Position numbers and translations under genes: made by a program. The notes beneath the pieces are model-generated. The model searched no databases. It saw only the letters and a program-made list of their open reading frames with translations, and was not told the DNA's origin. From Methylorubrum populi (GTDB taxonomy: Bacteria > Pseudomonadota > Alphaproteobacteria > Rhizobiales > Beijerinckiaceae), in assembly GCA_036946625.1 (NCBI GenBank), contig JAQIIU010000003.1:631961-695960 (forward strand): a DNA stretch of 64,000 nt. The letters run 5' to 3'. This document shows, piece by piece, positions 17,507 to 26,436 of the stretch (positions are counted from its first letter, which is position 1; every line of letters starts with the position of its first letter).

Positions 17507-18373
17507 TCAGCGCCCGATCTGCCTCGCCTCGTCGAGCGGCACCGGGCTCCAGCGGGTGATCTGGACGTAGCCGTCGCGGGCGGCGACCAGGACGTGGCGG
17601 CGGTGGCGGTGCACCACCGTGCCGGGGGCGTGGCCGTGCGCCTCCGGCCAGCCGTCGGCGGCGGCGACGAAGATCCGGGCGCTGCCGAGCCGGGCGATGG
17701 TCTCGACCGCTCCGAAGGCGCGCACGTGGCGCAGCACCTCGGCCACGTCCCGGCGGAAGTCGAGGGTGCGGTCGGCGTCGTTCATCCGCGGCCAGTAGGA
17801 ACCGTCGCCCTGCGGCTCCGGCCGACGCCAGCGCTCGGCCAGTTCTCTCCCGATCGGCCCGAGCGCGAGGCGGCGGCCCGCCATCTGGCAGCGGGCGAGC
17901 AGCGTCTCGTGCGTCTCCCGCTCGTCGAGGGGGAAGATATCCTGCGCGAGGATGTCGCCTGTGTCGAAGCCCTGCTCGGCCAGCACGTGGGCGGTGACGC
18001 CCCAGCTCTCGTAGCGGTCGAGGATCGCCTTGAACAACGGGTAGGGCCCCCGCCCGATCGGCAGCGGCGAGGGGTGGACGTTGAGCGCGTAGCGCATCCG
18101 CCCGTGCCAGCCGCGCACCAGCCAGGGATAGCCGGCCACGACCAGGGCGATGTCGCGCCCGTGCTCCCCGGCGAGCCGCTCGATGTCGTCGGGCAGGAGC
18201 CGCGAGAGCTGGATCGGGATGCGGTGGCGCCGCCCTTGAGCCACCACGACGTCGTTGAAATCGTAGAGGCCGTCGCAGGGCCGGGTGAACAGCTTGACCG
18301 GCGTCCAGCCCGCCTCGACCAACCCGTCGAACACGCCGCCGAGGAAATCGATGCCGGCGAAAGCGAATTTCAT
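17507..18373 (-). CDS. formyltransferase-family protein (Fmt-like)
   Basis: A 288-aa protein of the formyl-THF transferase fold. An N-terminal Rossmann-like half begins [15 protein letters not shown]. The [15 protein letters not shown] active-site segment corresponds to the N-x-H-x-S-L-L-P-x-Y-R-G motif of Fmt/PurN/ArnA enzymes, and a C-terminal subdomain follows. It differs from housekeeping Fmt in its first strand and C-terminus, so the acceptor is probably not initiator tRNA; an amino sugar is possible. The ATG at 18373 gives a normal N-terminus. Confidence 0.78.
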   Translation of the reverse strand: MKFAFAGIDFLGGVFDGLVEAGWTPVKLFTRPCDGLYDFNDVVVAQGRRHRIPIQLSRLLPDDIERLAGEHGRDIALVVAGYPWLVRGWHGRMRYALNVHPSPLPIGRGPYPLFKAILDRYESWGVTAHVLAEQGFDTGDILAQDIFPLDERETHETLLARCQMAGRRLALGPIGRELAERWRRPEPQGDGSYWPRMNDADRTLDFRRDVAEVLRHVRAFGAVETIARLGSARIFVAAADGWPEAHGHAPGTVVHRHRRHVLVAARDGYVQITRWSPVPLDEARQIGR

Positions 18374-18547
18374 GGGCGACGATGTCCCGTCCTGTCGTCG
18401 TGACGACGTCGTGTCCTGCGACGGTCCGCGCGGGCACTCGGAGCGACCGCCGGCTCCACGCTGAGCGGCCATGCCTTAGCTAATCGATTTCTCGGGTGCC
18501 CACAAAAGGCTTCGGTCCGAGGGGTGAGCGACGGGTGAGGCGCGGCC

Positions 18548-19306
18548 TCACAGCGCGTTCCAGATCGCGAGGGAGAGGTAGGGGCTCACCCGTTCGAGCG
18601 GGGTCTCGATCTGGCAGCCGGCGGCGAGACGGAAACGGTAGCCGCCGAATCCGTAATCGGTGGCGTGGAGGCCGACGCTCCACTTCCGGTACCCGGTGCG
18701 GTCGGCGTAGACGGCGACCTCGGGGCCGAGATAGGCGCCGAACAGGGCATAGCCCCAGGACAGGCGGCCATAGGCGTCGCCGCGGGCGGAGCCCAGGATC
18801 ACCGTCGCGGTCGCCAGCGTCGCCTCCGAGGGCCGCGCCCAGACCTCGCCGTGCAGGCGCATGCCCCCGCGCAGGGGCAGGACCGCCGGGCCGCCCGGCC
18901 CCGCCAGCGTTTCCCAGGACGCTTCGGGACCGGCCAGGACCGTCACCGCACCCCACTCCCGGATGAACTGGTAGCCGCCGAGCGCGGCGCCGAGGAGTGT
19001 GGCGCGCACCAGGACCGGCGCCCGGAACCCGTTCTCCAGCCGCACCCCGCTGCCCATCGTCACCAGGGCGACGGGGCCGTCGCGTTCGAACCGGTCGAAG
19101 GCGAGCTTCGCCCCGCTCGCGGAGAAGGTCGAGGCACCGGCCTCCAGGCTGCCGAACAGCACGGTCCGCAGGCCACCGTCCTCGCTCCGGGCCGGGCCGC
19201 AGGCGAGGACGAGCAAGCCGAGAAGCCCATGTGCGCGACGGCACGCGACCCGCCCGAGCGTAGACGAGCGGCGTGCGTCGACCTCCGGTGGAGCCACGGC
19301 CAGCAT
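18548..19306 (-). CDS. bcsS: cellulose biosynthesis protein BcsS family
   Basis: A 252-aa exported protein. The signal peptide has an extended basic N-region and a LLGLLVLAC core. The mature protein alternates short beta strands rich in Gly, Tyr and aromatic residues, as in outer-membrane barrels (FGSLEAGAS, YGRLSWGYALFGAYLGPE, YGFGGYRFRLAAGCQ), the pattern of BcsS in alphaproteobacterial cellulose clusters. No bcsA/bcsB genes are near. It ends IWNAL, with an aromatic residue near the C-terminus typical of barrels. Confidence 0.75.
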   Translation of the reverse strand: MLAVAPPEVDARRSSTLGRVACRRAHGLLGLLVLACGPARSEDGGLRTVLFGSLEAGASTFSASGAKLAFDRFERDGPVALVTMGSGVRLENGFRAPVLVRATLLGAALGGYQFIREWGAVTVLAGPEASWETLAGPGGPAVLPLRGGMRLHGEVWARPSEATLATATVILGSARGDAYGRLSWGYALFGAYLGPEVAVYADRTGYRKWSVGLHATDYGFGGYRFRLAAGCQIETPLERVSPYLSLAIWNAL

Positions 19307-19370
19307 CAGGCGTCGTACTTGGACCGATCGAAGGACCGCAGGTTGTCACAGATGAGGGCAATGTTTAAGT

Positions 19371-19382
19371 CTTCTTAAGAAG
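19371..19382. promoter_or_regulatory. 12-bp perfect palindrome in the bcsS/exoD divergent region
   Basis: CTTCTTAAGAAG lies in an AT-rich island (about 19360-19440) between bcsS and exoD. It may be an operator, but palindromes of this length in AT-rich patches are not rare. Confidence 0.3.
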
Positions 19383-19589
19383 TAGACGCGCAGAGCTTGT
19401 GCAATATTATCTGAAGTAATCGTCATCAGGTATTCGGAAACCTGAGGATGCCTTTTGCCGGGGGACGCGGCGGGGGTGTGCCATCCGCGTGCTTGGCGGA
19501 CGGCCTGCATTGGGCTAGAGCCCGCTCACCGAAAACCCAACGGCCGAGCCGGTTTGTCCTCCGCTGCGCGCACCTCCGACGTTCTCACC

Positions 19590-20186
19590 ATGCTCGCGAG
19601 CCAGGAGAGCGAGCGGCTGACCGTCGGCGACATCATCGCCGTGCTGCGCGATCGCGCCTTCGCGCTGCTCGTGGTGCTGCTCGGCCTGCCCAACTGCCTG
19701 CCGATGCCGCCGCCGATCCCGCTGGTCTGCGGCTTGGTCCTGCTCGGCATCGCCGTCCAGATCGTGGCCGGCATGTCCGCCCCCTGGCTGCCGCGGCGCC
19801 TGCTCGATCAGTCGATCGCCCGCGCGACGGTGGAAAAGGCGGTGAAGCGGGCGGTGCCGCTGCTGCGCCGCCTGGAGCGCTGGTCGCGCCCGCGCCTGAG
19901 CGTGTTCGACGGCGCCATCGGCATGCGCGGCATGGGCGTGCTGATCCTGGCGCTGGCGCTCGCCCTGATCGTGGCGCCGCCGTTCTTCGGTCAGATCCCG
20001 CTCGGGCTCGCCGTCTCGCTGATCGGCCTCGGGCTGGTGGAGCGCGACGGCTTCGTGGTGCTGATCGGCCTCGTGATCGGCGGCATCGGCGTCGGCATCT
20101 CGATCGGTTTCGTCTACACGCTGTTCGCCAGCGTCATGGGCGCGCTGGCGTGGCTCTCGCAGGCGATCCCGGGACTCGGGCTGTAG
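19590..20186 (+). CDS. exoD: ExoD family exopolysaccharide protein
   Basis: A 198-aa integral membrane protein. It shows the ExoD signature LTVGDIIAVLRDRAFALLVVLLGLPNCLPMPPPIPL, then GMSAPWLPRRL and several further TM helices. In Sinorhizobium ExoD affects exopolysaccharide production and nodule invasion; its biochemical role is unknown. The ATG at 19590 yields the standard family start (E-x-L-T-V-G-D). It lies divergent from bcsS. Confidence 0.88.
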   Translation: MLASQESERLTVGDIIAVLRDRAFALLVVLLGLPNCLPMPPPIPLVCGLVLLGIAVQIVAGMSAPWLPRRLLDQSIARATVEKAVKRAVPLLRRLERWSRPRLSVFDGAIGMRGMGVLILALALALIVAPPFFGQIPLGLAVSLIGLGLVERDGFVVLIGLVIGGIGVGISIGFVYTLFASVMGALAWLSQAIPGLGL

Positions 20187-20267
20187 GGCCTTCCGCACAA
20201 GGCCGGCGCGAGCGCGGGTGGTGTCGAGGTGTCCTCATCGGAAGCCGGGCCCGCCGAACGAAAACGC

Positions 20268-21155
20268 TCACGCCTCCAGGTGACGCCGCCGCACGAGGCG
20301 GTGGATCAGGCCGCCGCGGGGGCCGACCAGCATCGAGGCGAGGTAGAGCGCGCCCGCCGCCAGCACGATCGCCGGTCCCGTCGGGAGCCGGATGCCGGCG
20401 TGATAGGAGACGAGCAGGCCGGTCACGCTGGAGAGCAGCGAGACCAGCATCGCGACGGGGATCAGCCCCGACAGGTCGGCGGCCCAGAACCGGGCGGTGA
20501 TCGCCGGCAGCAGCATCAGGCCGACCGCCAGCAGCGTGCCGAGCGCCTGGAAGCCGCCGACGAGGTTGACCACCACCAGCGCCAGGAAGGCCGAATGCAC
20601 CGGCCCGCCGGCCCGGCTCACCGTGCGCAGGAACAGCGGATCGACGCACTCGATCACCAGCGGGCGGTAGAGCACGGCCAGGGCGGCCAGCGTCAGGCTG
20701 CTGATGCCGCCGAGCAGCGTCAGCGCGTCGTCGTCGAGCGCCAGCACGGTGCCGAACAGGATGTGCAGGAGATCGACCTGCGAGCCCCGCAGCGACACGA
20801 GGAAGACGCCGCCGGCCAGCGAGATCAGGTAGAAGGCGGCGAGACTCGCATCCTCCTTCAGCACGGTCGAGCGGGTGACGAGCCCGGCGGCGAGCGCCAC
20901 CGCGAGCCCGGCCACCAGTCCCCCCAGGGTCATCGCCGGCAGCGACAGCCCGGCGACGAGGAAGCCCGCGGCGGCCCCGGGCAGGATCGCGTGGCTCATC
21001 GCCTCGCTCATCAGGCTCATCCGGCGCAACATCAGGAAGACGCCGAGCGGCGGCGCCGACAACGACAGGGCGAGGCAGCCGGCCAGCGCCCGGCGCATGA
21101 AGCCGAACTCGGCGAAGGGGCCGATCAGGAGATCGTGGAGGCCGGCGAGGGTCAC
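20268..21155 (-). CDS. metal ABC transporter permease (ZnuB/MntB type)
   Basis: A 295-aa permease of the ABC-3 family with 8-9 hydrophobic segments and characteristic MLRRMSLMSEAMSHAILPG and GFQALGTLLAVGLMLLPAIT motifs. It starts at a GTG overlapping the ATPase stop (GTGA), so the two are co-translated. Such permeases import zinc or manganese. The divergent Fur-family gene with a palindromic operator favours zinc. No periplasmic binding protein gene is present locally. Confidence 0.9.
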   Translation of the reverse strand: MTLAGLHDLLIGPFAEFGFMRRALAGCLALSLSAPPLGVFLMLRRMSLMSEAMSHAILPGAAAGFLVAGLSLPAMTLGGLVAGLAVALAAGLVTRSTVLKEDASLAAFYLISLAGGVFLVSLRGSQVDLLHILFGTVLALDDDALTLLGGISSLTLAALAVLYRPLVIECVDPLFLRTVSRAGGPVHSAFLALVVVNLVGGFQALGTLLAVGLMLLPAITARFWAADLSGLIPVAMLVSLLSSVTGLLVSYHAGIRLPTGPAIVLAAGALYLASMLVGPRGGLIHRLVRRRHLEA

Positions 21156-21997
21156 GAAGCGGTCCGGTGATGGGCATGGGCATGGCCGTGCCCGTGGCGA
21201 TCGTGCGCGGCGGTCGGCGCGTCATCGGCGGAACGAGGTCCGTGATGCGCGTCGTGGCGGCAGATCGCGGCGGCCTCGTCCCAGGCCTCGGACAGGCGCA
21301 GCGCCCGCGCCAGCACCGGCGGCGTCAGCACCTCCCGCGTCGGCCCCCAGGCGATCGGGCGGCGGGCGAGCACGAGGGTCGAGGGGAAGTGCGCGCGCAC
21401 CTGGGCGAGGTCGTGCAGGGCCGCGACGACGGTGCGGCCCTGGCGGTGCCAGCCGCGGATCAGCGCGAGCAGGTCGGCGGTGGTGCGCTCGTCGATGCCG
21501 GTGAAGGGCTCGTCGAGCAGGATGATCCGCGCATCCTGCAGGATCAGCCGGGCGAACAGGGCCCGCTGGAACTGGCCGCCGGAGAGGGTGCCGATCGGCC
21601 GGTCCTCGAAGCCGGTGAGCCCGACCGCGGCCAGCGCGTCGAGCAGCCGGGGGCGCTGGCGGGTCAGGCTGCGCCAAGCGCCCAGCGGACGCCACAGCCC
21701 CATCGCCACGAGGTCGAGCACGCTCACGGGGAAGCTGCGGTCGATCTCGGCGGCCTGCGGCAGGTAGGCGACGGCACCCGCGCGCGGCCCCGCCTCGACC
21801 GCCCCGTCGAGGGGGCCGATCTCGCCGATGATGCCCTTCAGCAGGGTCGACTTGCCCGCTCCGTTCGGCCCGACCACGGCGAGCAGGTCGCCCGGTGCGA
21901 TGGTGCCGTCGAGGTGGTGCACCGCCGGGTGCCGGTCGTAGCCGAGCGTCAGGCCGCGGAAGCGGATGGCGCCCGTGCACGCCGCCGCGGCGTTCAC
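21152..21997 (-). CDS. metal ABC transporter ATP-binding protein with His-rich tail
   Basis: A 281-aa ABC ATPase: Walker A GPNGAGKST, signature LSGGQFQRALFAR, Walker B IILLDEPF. The last 30 residues are rich in His and Asp (DRHGHGHAHAHHR), a likely zinc-binding tail. The GTG at 21997 overlaps the stop of an upstream 43-aa frame (GTGA); a second GTG at 22009 is possible. It works with the permease downstream and is probably repressed by the divergent Zur-like regulator. Confidence 0.88.
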   Translation of the reverse strand: MNAAAACTGAIRFRGLTLGYDRHPAVHHLDGTIAPGDLLAVVGPNGAGKSTLLKGIIGEIGPLDGAVEAGPRAGAVAYLPQAAEIDRSFPVSVLDLVAMGLWRPLGAWRSLTRQRPRLLDALAAVGLTGFEDRPIGTLSGGQFQRALFARLILQDARIILLDEPFTGIDERTTADLLALIRGWHRQGRTVVAALHDLAQVRAHFPSTLVLARRPIAWGPTREVLTPPVLARALRLSEAWDEAAAICRHDAHHGPRSADDAPTAAHDRHGHGHAHAHHRTAS

Positions 21998-22125
21998 GAC
22001 GTCGCCCACAGGATCACCCCCCAGAGCAGGCCCGACAGGACCAGGGCGGCCGCGAGGCGCAGGCCGGCTCCGCTGCGGAACAGCGAGCGGCGCGGGAGGC
22101 GGACGGTCCCGCCGGCACGGGTCAT
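21994..22125 (-). CDS. 43-aa single-TM membrane protein leading the metal ABC operon
   Basis: It starts MTRAGGTVRLPRR, a basic cytoplasmic-type end, followed by one hydrophobic segment (LAAALVLSGLLWGVILWA). Its TGA overlaps the GTG of the ABC ATPase (GTGA), the typical sign of translational coupling, and it is the first frame after the divergent promoter. It could be a small transporter subunit or only a leader peptide. I know of no named family for it. Confidence 0.5.
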   Translation of the reverse strand: MTRAGGTVRLPRRSLFRSGAGLRLAAALVLSGLLWGVILWATS

Positions 22126-22229
22126 GGAAGCTCCGAGGATGGGCCGGCGCGGGCCGTGTCGCGGCAAGGGCGGGAGGCCGCGACCCGCATCGTTGCCCGA
22201 ACGCGGCCGGACGCTTATCCTGGGTGGGC

Positions 22230-22244
22230 TGATACACTGTAACA
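22230..22244. promoter_or_regulatory. candidate Zur operator
   Basis: TGATACACTGTAACA reads as a palindrome TGnTACAnTGTAnCA on both strands. It sits in the gap between the metal ABC operon and the Fur-family gene, about 105 bases before the first and 50 before the second. Its form and place suit a Zur/Fur-type operator controlling both directions. Confidence 0.5.
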
Positions 22245-22293
22245 CGGACCGAGTTCAATCGGCCCGTTCGGTGCCGATACCGGGGAGGTCGGG

Positions 22294-22830
22294 ATGCGCG
22301 CTCACGCGCAGCGGGATCACGATCACGACCACCGTCACGATCATGATTCGCACGATCATGATCCGTCGGGCTGCGGCGCCGCGGACGTGGTCGAGCGGGC
22401 CGAGCGCCTGTGCCGGGAGCGCGGCCTGCACTTCACGCGGCTGCGGCGGGACGTGCTCGCGGCGGCGGCGGCGGAGCATCGGCCGCTCGGCGCCTACGAC
22501 ATCGCCGAGCGGATGAGCGCGCCGGGCCGCCGGGTCGCGGCGGTGTCGGTCTACCGGGCGCTCGACTTCCTCACCGAGCAGGGCTTCGTCCACCGCATCT
22601 CCAGCCGCAACGCCTTCGTCTCCTGCGGGCACGAGCACGGGGCGGGGGCGGGCCTCGTCTTCCTGATCTGCCGCACCTGCGGCGGCATCGACGAGATGAC
22701 GGCGCCGGCCGTCGAGAGCGCCCTCGACCAGACGCTCGCCGGAGCCGGCTTCACCCCGACGAGCCGCATCCTCGAAGTCGAAGGCGAGTGCGGTGCCTGC
22801 CGCGGGCGCGGGGACGCGCCTGAAGGATAG
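22294..22830 (+). CDS. zur: Fur family transcriptional regulator, probably Zur
   Basis: A 178-aa protein with a His/Asp-rich N-terminus (DHDHDHRHDHDSHDHDP), then the Fur winged-helix domain (LHFTRLRRDVLAA, AYDIAERMS, VSVYRALDFLTEQGFVHRI). The metal-binding dimerisation domain has CRTCGG and a C-terminal C-x2-C (CGAC). The structural zinc cysteines are intact. The neighbouring metal ABC genes across a palindromic operator point to zinc sensing. The extra His-rich leader matches the His-rich tail of the ATPase and may buffer zinc. Confidence 0.85.
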   Translation: MRAHAQRDHDHDHRHDHDSHDHDPSGCGAADVVERAERLCRERGLHFTRLRRDVLAAAAAEHRPLGAYDIAERMSAPGRRVAAVSVYRALDFLTEQGFVHRISSRNAFVSCGHEHGAGAGLVFLICRTCGGIDEMTAPAVESALDQTLAGAGFTPTSRILEVEGECGACRGRGDAPEG

Positions 22831-22891
22831 AGCCTCGTCCTGGACCCGATCCTGGATCCGATGTCCGGGACGAGGCTCGGGCGCGTTCTGC

Positions 22892-24397
22892 TCAGAACGC
22901 GTTCCGGTAGGCCCTCGGCGAGACGATCGTCCGGAAAAGGATCGTCATGTCGAGCCAGAGCGACCAGTTGTCGATGTAGTGCAGGTCGGCCTGGACGCGG
23001 GCTTCCATCGCCGCGTCGGTCAGGGTCTCGCCGCGGAAGCCGTTGACCTGGGCCCAGCCGGTGATACCGGGCTTCACGTTGTGGCGGCGGGCGTAGAGGG
23101 CGATGCGCCGCTCGAAGCTGCGGTCGTGGGCGAGCGCGTGCGGGCGCGGCCCGACGAGCGACATGTCGCCCCGGATCACGTTGAGGAGCTGGGGCAGTTC
23201 GTCGAGGTTGGTCCGGCGCAGCAGGGCGCCGACGCGGGTGATGCGGTCGTCGTTGCGCGAGGCCTGCCGGAAGGGAGCGTCGGGGGCGGCCCGCATGCTG
23301 CGGAACTTGTAGACGCCGAAGGCCTCCTGGTTGAAGCCGTAGCGCCGCTGCCGGAAGAAGACCGGGCCGGGGCTGTCGAGCTTGATCAGCACGGCGAGCG
23401 CGATGAACAGGGGCGCGAGCAGCAGGAGCCCGATCCCGGCCAGCGTCACGTCGAAGGCGCGCTTGAGCAGGATCTCGCCGACGGAGAGCGGCCGGCGGCC
23501 GATGTTGAGGCCCGACAGCCGCCCGACCCGGGCGACCTGAAGGTCGGGGAAGCGGTCCATCATCGTGCCGGGCCGCAGGTGCAGGGCCGCCGGCACCCGC
23601 AGGAAGGCGTCGATGCAGCGCTCGATATCGGCGGCGGCCGACCACGGCACCAGCACGAACACGTCGTCGGGCCGCAGGAAGCGCACCACCGAGACCGCGA
23701 GGTCGAGATCCTCGGCGAGCAGCGCCTCCGCGCTTCCGGGGCCGGGGCCGGGATCGAAGCGGCGCAGGTAGCTCGTGCCGACGATGCGCAGCCCGAGCGC
23801 GTCGACGTCGTTGTTGGCGTAGAAGTTCGCGATGTCCTCCTCGTAGCCGACGAGATGGACGCGGCTCGCCGAGGCCGAACGCGAGGTGCTGCCGCGGCGC
23901 ACCAGCGCCACCATCGTCGCCCGGACGAGGATCGTGACGGGCAGTCCGACGAGGAAGAAGGCGACCGAGGCCACGCGGGAGAAGTCGTGGGTGGTCTTCG
24001 TGGCGAAGCCGACGAGCAGGGCCACGGCCCAGGCCAGCAGCCAGAGCGTCGCCGTGCGCTGCAGGTGGGGCGTCCGCGACAGGCAGTGCTCGATTCGGTA
24101 CTCGCCGCGGGCGAGGTTGGTCAGCACCACGATCAGCGCCAGGAAGCCGGCCGTCTGGAGGTTCAGGCTGCGCGACAGCGGGATCAATGCGCCCCCGGAG
24201 GTGTAGGCGTAGTAGGCCGCATCCATCGCGAACCCGACCATGACGATCGCCGCGAGATCGGCCGCGAGCAGCGAGGCCGAGATGCCGATGCGCAGGGCCG
24301 TGCGCCGCCGCCGCGGCAGCAGGGAGGCCCAGACGGCACGGCGCACCCGGTCGGCGGGCAGGTGCTGGTACTGCTCGGGTGGGCGCTCGTGAAACAT
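22892..24397 (-). CDS. exopolysaccharide polyprenyl glycosylphosphotransferase (WcaJ/ExoY-like)
   Basis: About 501 aa from the ATG at 24397; an ATG at 24517 would add 40 residues. Four N-terminal TM helices precede a CoA-binding-like Rossmann segment and then the C-terminal bacterial sugar transferase domain. That domain carries LLKRAFDVTLAGIGLLLLAP, SPGPVFFRQRRYG, VYKFRSMR, LDELPQLLNVIRGDMSLVGP and KPGITGWAQVNGFRGE. The enzyme moves a sugar-1-phosphate (usually glucose) onto undecaprenyl phosphate, starting exopolysaccharide repeat assembly at the inner membrane. It stands apart from other eps genes here. Confidence 0.9.
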   Translation of the reverse strand: MFHERPPEQYQHLPADRVRRAVWASLLPRRRRTALRIGISASLLAADLAAIVMVGFAMDAAYYAYTSGGALIPLSRSLNLQTAGFLALIVVLTNLARGEYRIEHCLSRTPHLQRTATLWLLAWAVALLVGFATKTTHDFSRVASVAFFLVGLPVTILVRATMVALVRRGSTSRSASASRVHLVGYEEDIANFYANNDVDALGLRIVGTSYLRRFDPGPGPGSAEALLAEDLDLAVSVVRFLRPDDVFVLVPWSAAADIERCIDAFLRVPAALHLRPGTMMDRFPDLQVARVGRLSGLNIGRRPLSVGEILLKRAFDVTLAGIGLLLLAPLFIALAVLIKLDSPGPVFFRQRRYGFNQEAFGVYKFRSMRAAPDAPFRQASRNDDRITRVGALLRRTNLDELPQLLNVIRGDMSLVGPRPHALAHDRSFERRIALYARRHNVKPGITGWAQVNGFRGETLTDAAMEARVQADLHYIDNWSLWLDMTILFRTIVSPRAYRNAF

Positions 24398-24785
24398 CGT
24401 GTCCCGTGCCGTGATGCCCTGGGGCCGTGGTCTGTCCCGAAGCGGGACGGTTTCGGTCGCCACCACGGGTTGCGCGCCTCTCAGCGCAAACCGCGCACCG
24501 GTTTCGCTCGACGGCATTGCCCCATCGAGGGCGGCCTGACATACGAAGCCCCGGCCCTTCCCCCCGGAAGGGCCGATCCGCAATCAGTGCCGTGCCAGCC
24601 GAACGCGCCTCCGGTCGATCCCGATCCGACTCACGTCCGGCCCGCACGGCGAGAACGCGCTTTTCGCGGACGGATTCAAACCGATTCTTTCGCCGACGGC
24701 CTGAGAAACCGGCTCCGGCTTTCGGAACAATCGGAGCGAGGCGGCCGCCGGCCTGAAGACCGGCGATGCCAGGACGGAGAACGGC
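24398..24785. other. divergent intergenic region
   Basis: About 390 bases between the sugar transferase and the MFS gene. The first 120-190 bases may encode an alternative N-terminus of the transferase (in-frame ATG at 24517). The rest holds both promoters. I see no RNA gene or repeat. Confidence 0.35.
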
Positions 24786-26042
24786 ATGAGAGCCGAGGCG
24801 GGCGAGAGTCCGGGATTGCAGGGCGTGTCCGAGGTGCCGGCGCGGGCGGCTCCGGTGCAGGCCTCGCCCGCGCAGGCCTCGGGCCCGGCGCTCGCGGTGC
24901 TGATGGGCCTCAGCCTCTCGCACCTCCTGAACGACCTCGTGCAGTCGCTCCTGCCGGCGATCTATCCCCTGCTCAAAGCGGGCTTCCATCTCGATTTCGG
25001 ACAGATCGGGCTCATCACCTTCGTGTTCCAGGTGACGGCCTCGCTGCTCCAGCCGGCGGTGGGGCTCTACACCGACCGGCGCCCGCTGCCCTTCTCGCTG
25101 GCCGCCGGCATGGGGCTCTCGCTCGGAGGCCTCGCCCTGCTCTCGGTGGCGCCGGCCTACGGCGCCCTGCTCGCCGCCGCGGCGCTGATCGGCCTCGGCT
25201 CGGCGATCTTCCATCCGGAGGCGAGCCGGGTGGCGCGGCTCGCCTCCGGCGGGCGCTACGGGCTGGCGCAGTCGGTGTTCCAGGTCGGCGGCAATGCCGG
25301 CACCGCACTCGGGCCGCTGCTCGCCGCCTTCGTCGTGGTGCCGCACGGCCAGGGCAGCGTCGCGTGGTTCTGCCTCGCGGCCCTCGCCGGCATCCTCGTG
25401 CTCTCCATGGTGGGCCGCTGGTACGCGGGGCAGATCGCCGGGACGGCGCGGGTCGCCCGAAAGGCTTCCGGGGCCGCGTCCGGGCCGCTGAGCCGCGGGC
25501 GGGTCGTGGCGACGGTGGCGATCCTGCTCGGGTTGATCTTCTCCAAATACTTCTACATGGCGAGCTTCTCGTCCTACTACACGTTCTACCTGATCCACCG
25601 CTTCGGCGTGCCGGTGGCGCTGGCCCAGGTCTACCTGTTCGTCTTCCTCGGCGCGGTGGCGGCGGGCACGATCCTCGGCGGCCCGGTCGGCGACCGGTTC
25701 GGACGCAAGCTCGTGATCTGGATCTCGATCCTCGGCGTTCTGCCCTTCTCGCTCGCCCTGCCGCACGCGGATCTGTTCTGGACGGTGATGCTGTCGGTGC
25801 CGATCGGCCTGATCCTGGCCTCGGCCATGCCCGCGATCCTGGTCTATGCACAGGAATTGTTGCCGGGGCGGATCGGGCTCGTCGGTGGCCTGTTCTTCGG
25901 CTTCGCCTTCGGCATGGGCGGCCTCGGGGCCGCGCTGCTCGGCGAGATGGCCGACCATGTCGGCATCGAGCGGGTCTACGACCTGTGCGCCTTCCTGCCC
26001 GCCCTGGGCCTGCTCGCGGTGTTCCTGCCGCGGCTGCGCTGA
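24786..26042 (+). CDS. MFS transporter, fosmidomycin resistance (Fsr) type
   Basis: A 418-aa membrane protein with 12 predicted TM segments. Family-typical stretches are LSHLLNDLVQSLLPAIYPLLK, ITFVFQVTASLLQPAVGLYTDRR, AIFHPEASRVARLAS and GPVGDRFGRK. These match Fsr-type exporters of the major facilitator superfamily, which extrude fosmidomycin and other small molecules. The first 35 residues are an Ala/Pro/Gln linker. The gene is monocistronic and is followed by a stem-loop shared with the convergent ABM gene. Confidence 0.88.
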   Translation: MRAEAGESPGLQGVSEVPARAAPVQASPAQASGPALAVLMGLSLSHLLNDLVQSLLPAIYPLLKAGFHLDFGQIGLITFVFQVTASLLQPAVGLYTDRRPLPFSLAAGMGLSLGGLALLSVAPAYGALLAAAALIGLGSAIFHPEASRVARLASGGRYGLAQSVFQVGGNAGTALGPLLAAFVVVPHGQGSVAWFCLAALAGILVLSMVGRWYAGQIAGTARVARKASGAASGPLSRGRVVATVAILLGLIFSKYFYMASFSSYYTFYLIHRFGVPVALAQVYLFVFLGAVAAGTILGGPVGDRFGRKLVIWISILGVLPFSLALPHADLFWTVMLSVPIGLILASAMPAILVYAQELLPGRIGLVGGLFFGFAFGMGGLGAALLGEMADHVGIERVYDLCAFLPALGLLAVFLPRLR

Positions 26043-26063
26043 AGATCGTGCTCGAGGATCACC

Positions 26064-26085
26064 CTCCCGGGCCCGGGTCCGGGAG
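26064..26085. terminator. bidirectional hairpin between the MFS and ABM genes
   Basis: CTCCCGG, 8-base loop, CCGGGAG, followed by AGGGCGTTTT. The convergent arrangement suits a shared terminator. Confidence 0.45.
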
Positions 26086-26100
26086 AGGGCGTTTTCCCGG

Positions 26101-26436
26101 TCAGGCCGCCTGTTCGGCCTCGGGCCGGGCGACGGTCTGGATCGACTCGAAGCCTTCGAATTGCGGGTGGCCGAGATAGAGCGGCTTGGTGCCCGGCACG
26201 CGGCCATGCGCCTTGCGGAACTGCTCGGAACGGGTCCAGGCCTCGAAATCGGCCCGCGAGCGCCAGATCGTGTGCGAGGCGTAGAGGATGTGATCCTCCG
26301 CCTCCGGGCCTCTGAGCAGGTGGAACTCCACGAACCCTTCCATCTCGCCCAGACGGCTGTCGCGCCCGAGCCAGACGCTCTCGAAATCCTGCGCCGACTC
26401 CTTGACCACCTTGAATCGGTTCATTGCGATGAACAT
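26101..26436 (-). CDS. antibiotic biosynthesis monooxygenase (ABM) domain protein
   Basis: A 111-aa ferredoxin-like ABM-fold protein: MFIAMNRFKVVKESAQDFE, GFVEFHLLRGPE, YASHTIWRSRADFEAWTRSE. This subgroup resembles IsdG/HmoA-type heme-degrading enzymes, with a W-x-S-x-x-x-F-x-x-W segment and a conserved Asn at residue 6. Heme iron release is possible but unproven. It is transcribed alone, convergent to the MFS gene. Confidence 0.85.
   Translation of the reverse strand: MFIAMNRFKVVKESAQDFESVWLGRDSRLGEMEGFVEFHLLRGPEAEDHILYASHTIWRSRADFEAWTRSEQFRKAHGRVPGTKPLYLGHPQFEGFESIQTVARPEAEQAA

Noticed and set aside
17507-18373. Calling the formyltransferase the housekeeping methionyl-tRNA formyltransferase (fmt)
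   Set aside because: The N-terminus and C-terminal domain differ from Fmt, no def gene is adjacent, and the active-site segment is a variant form.
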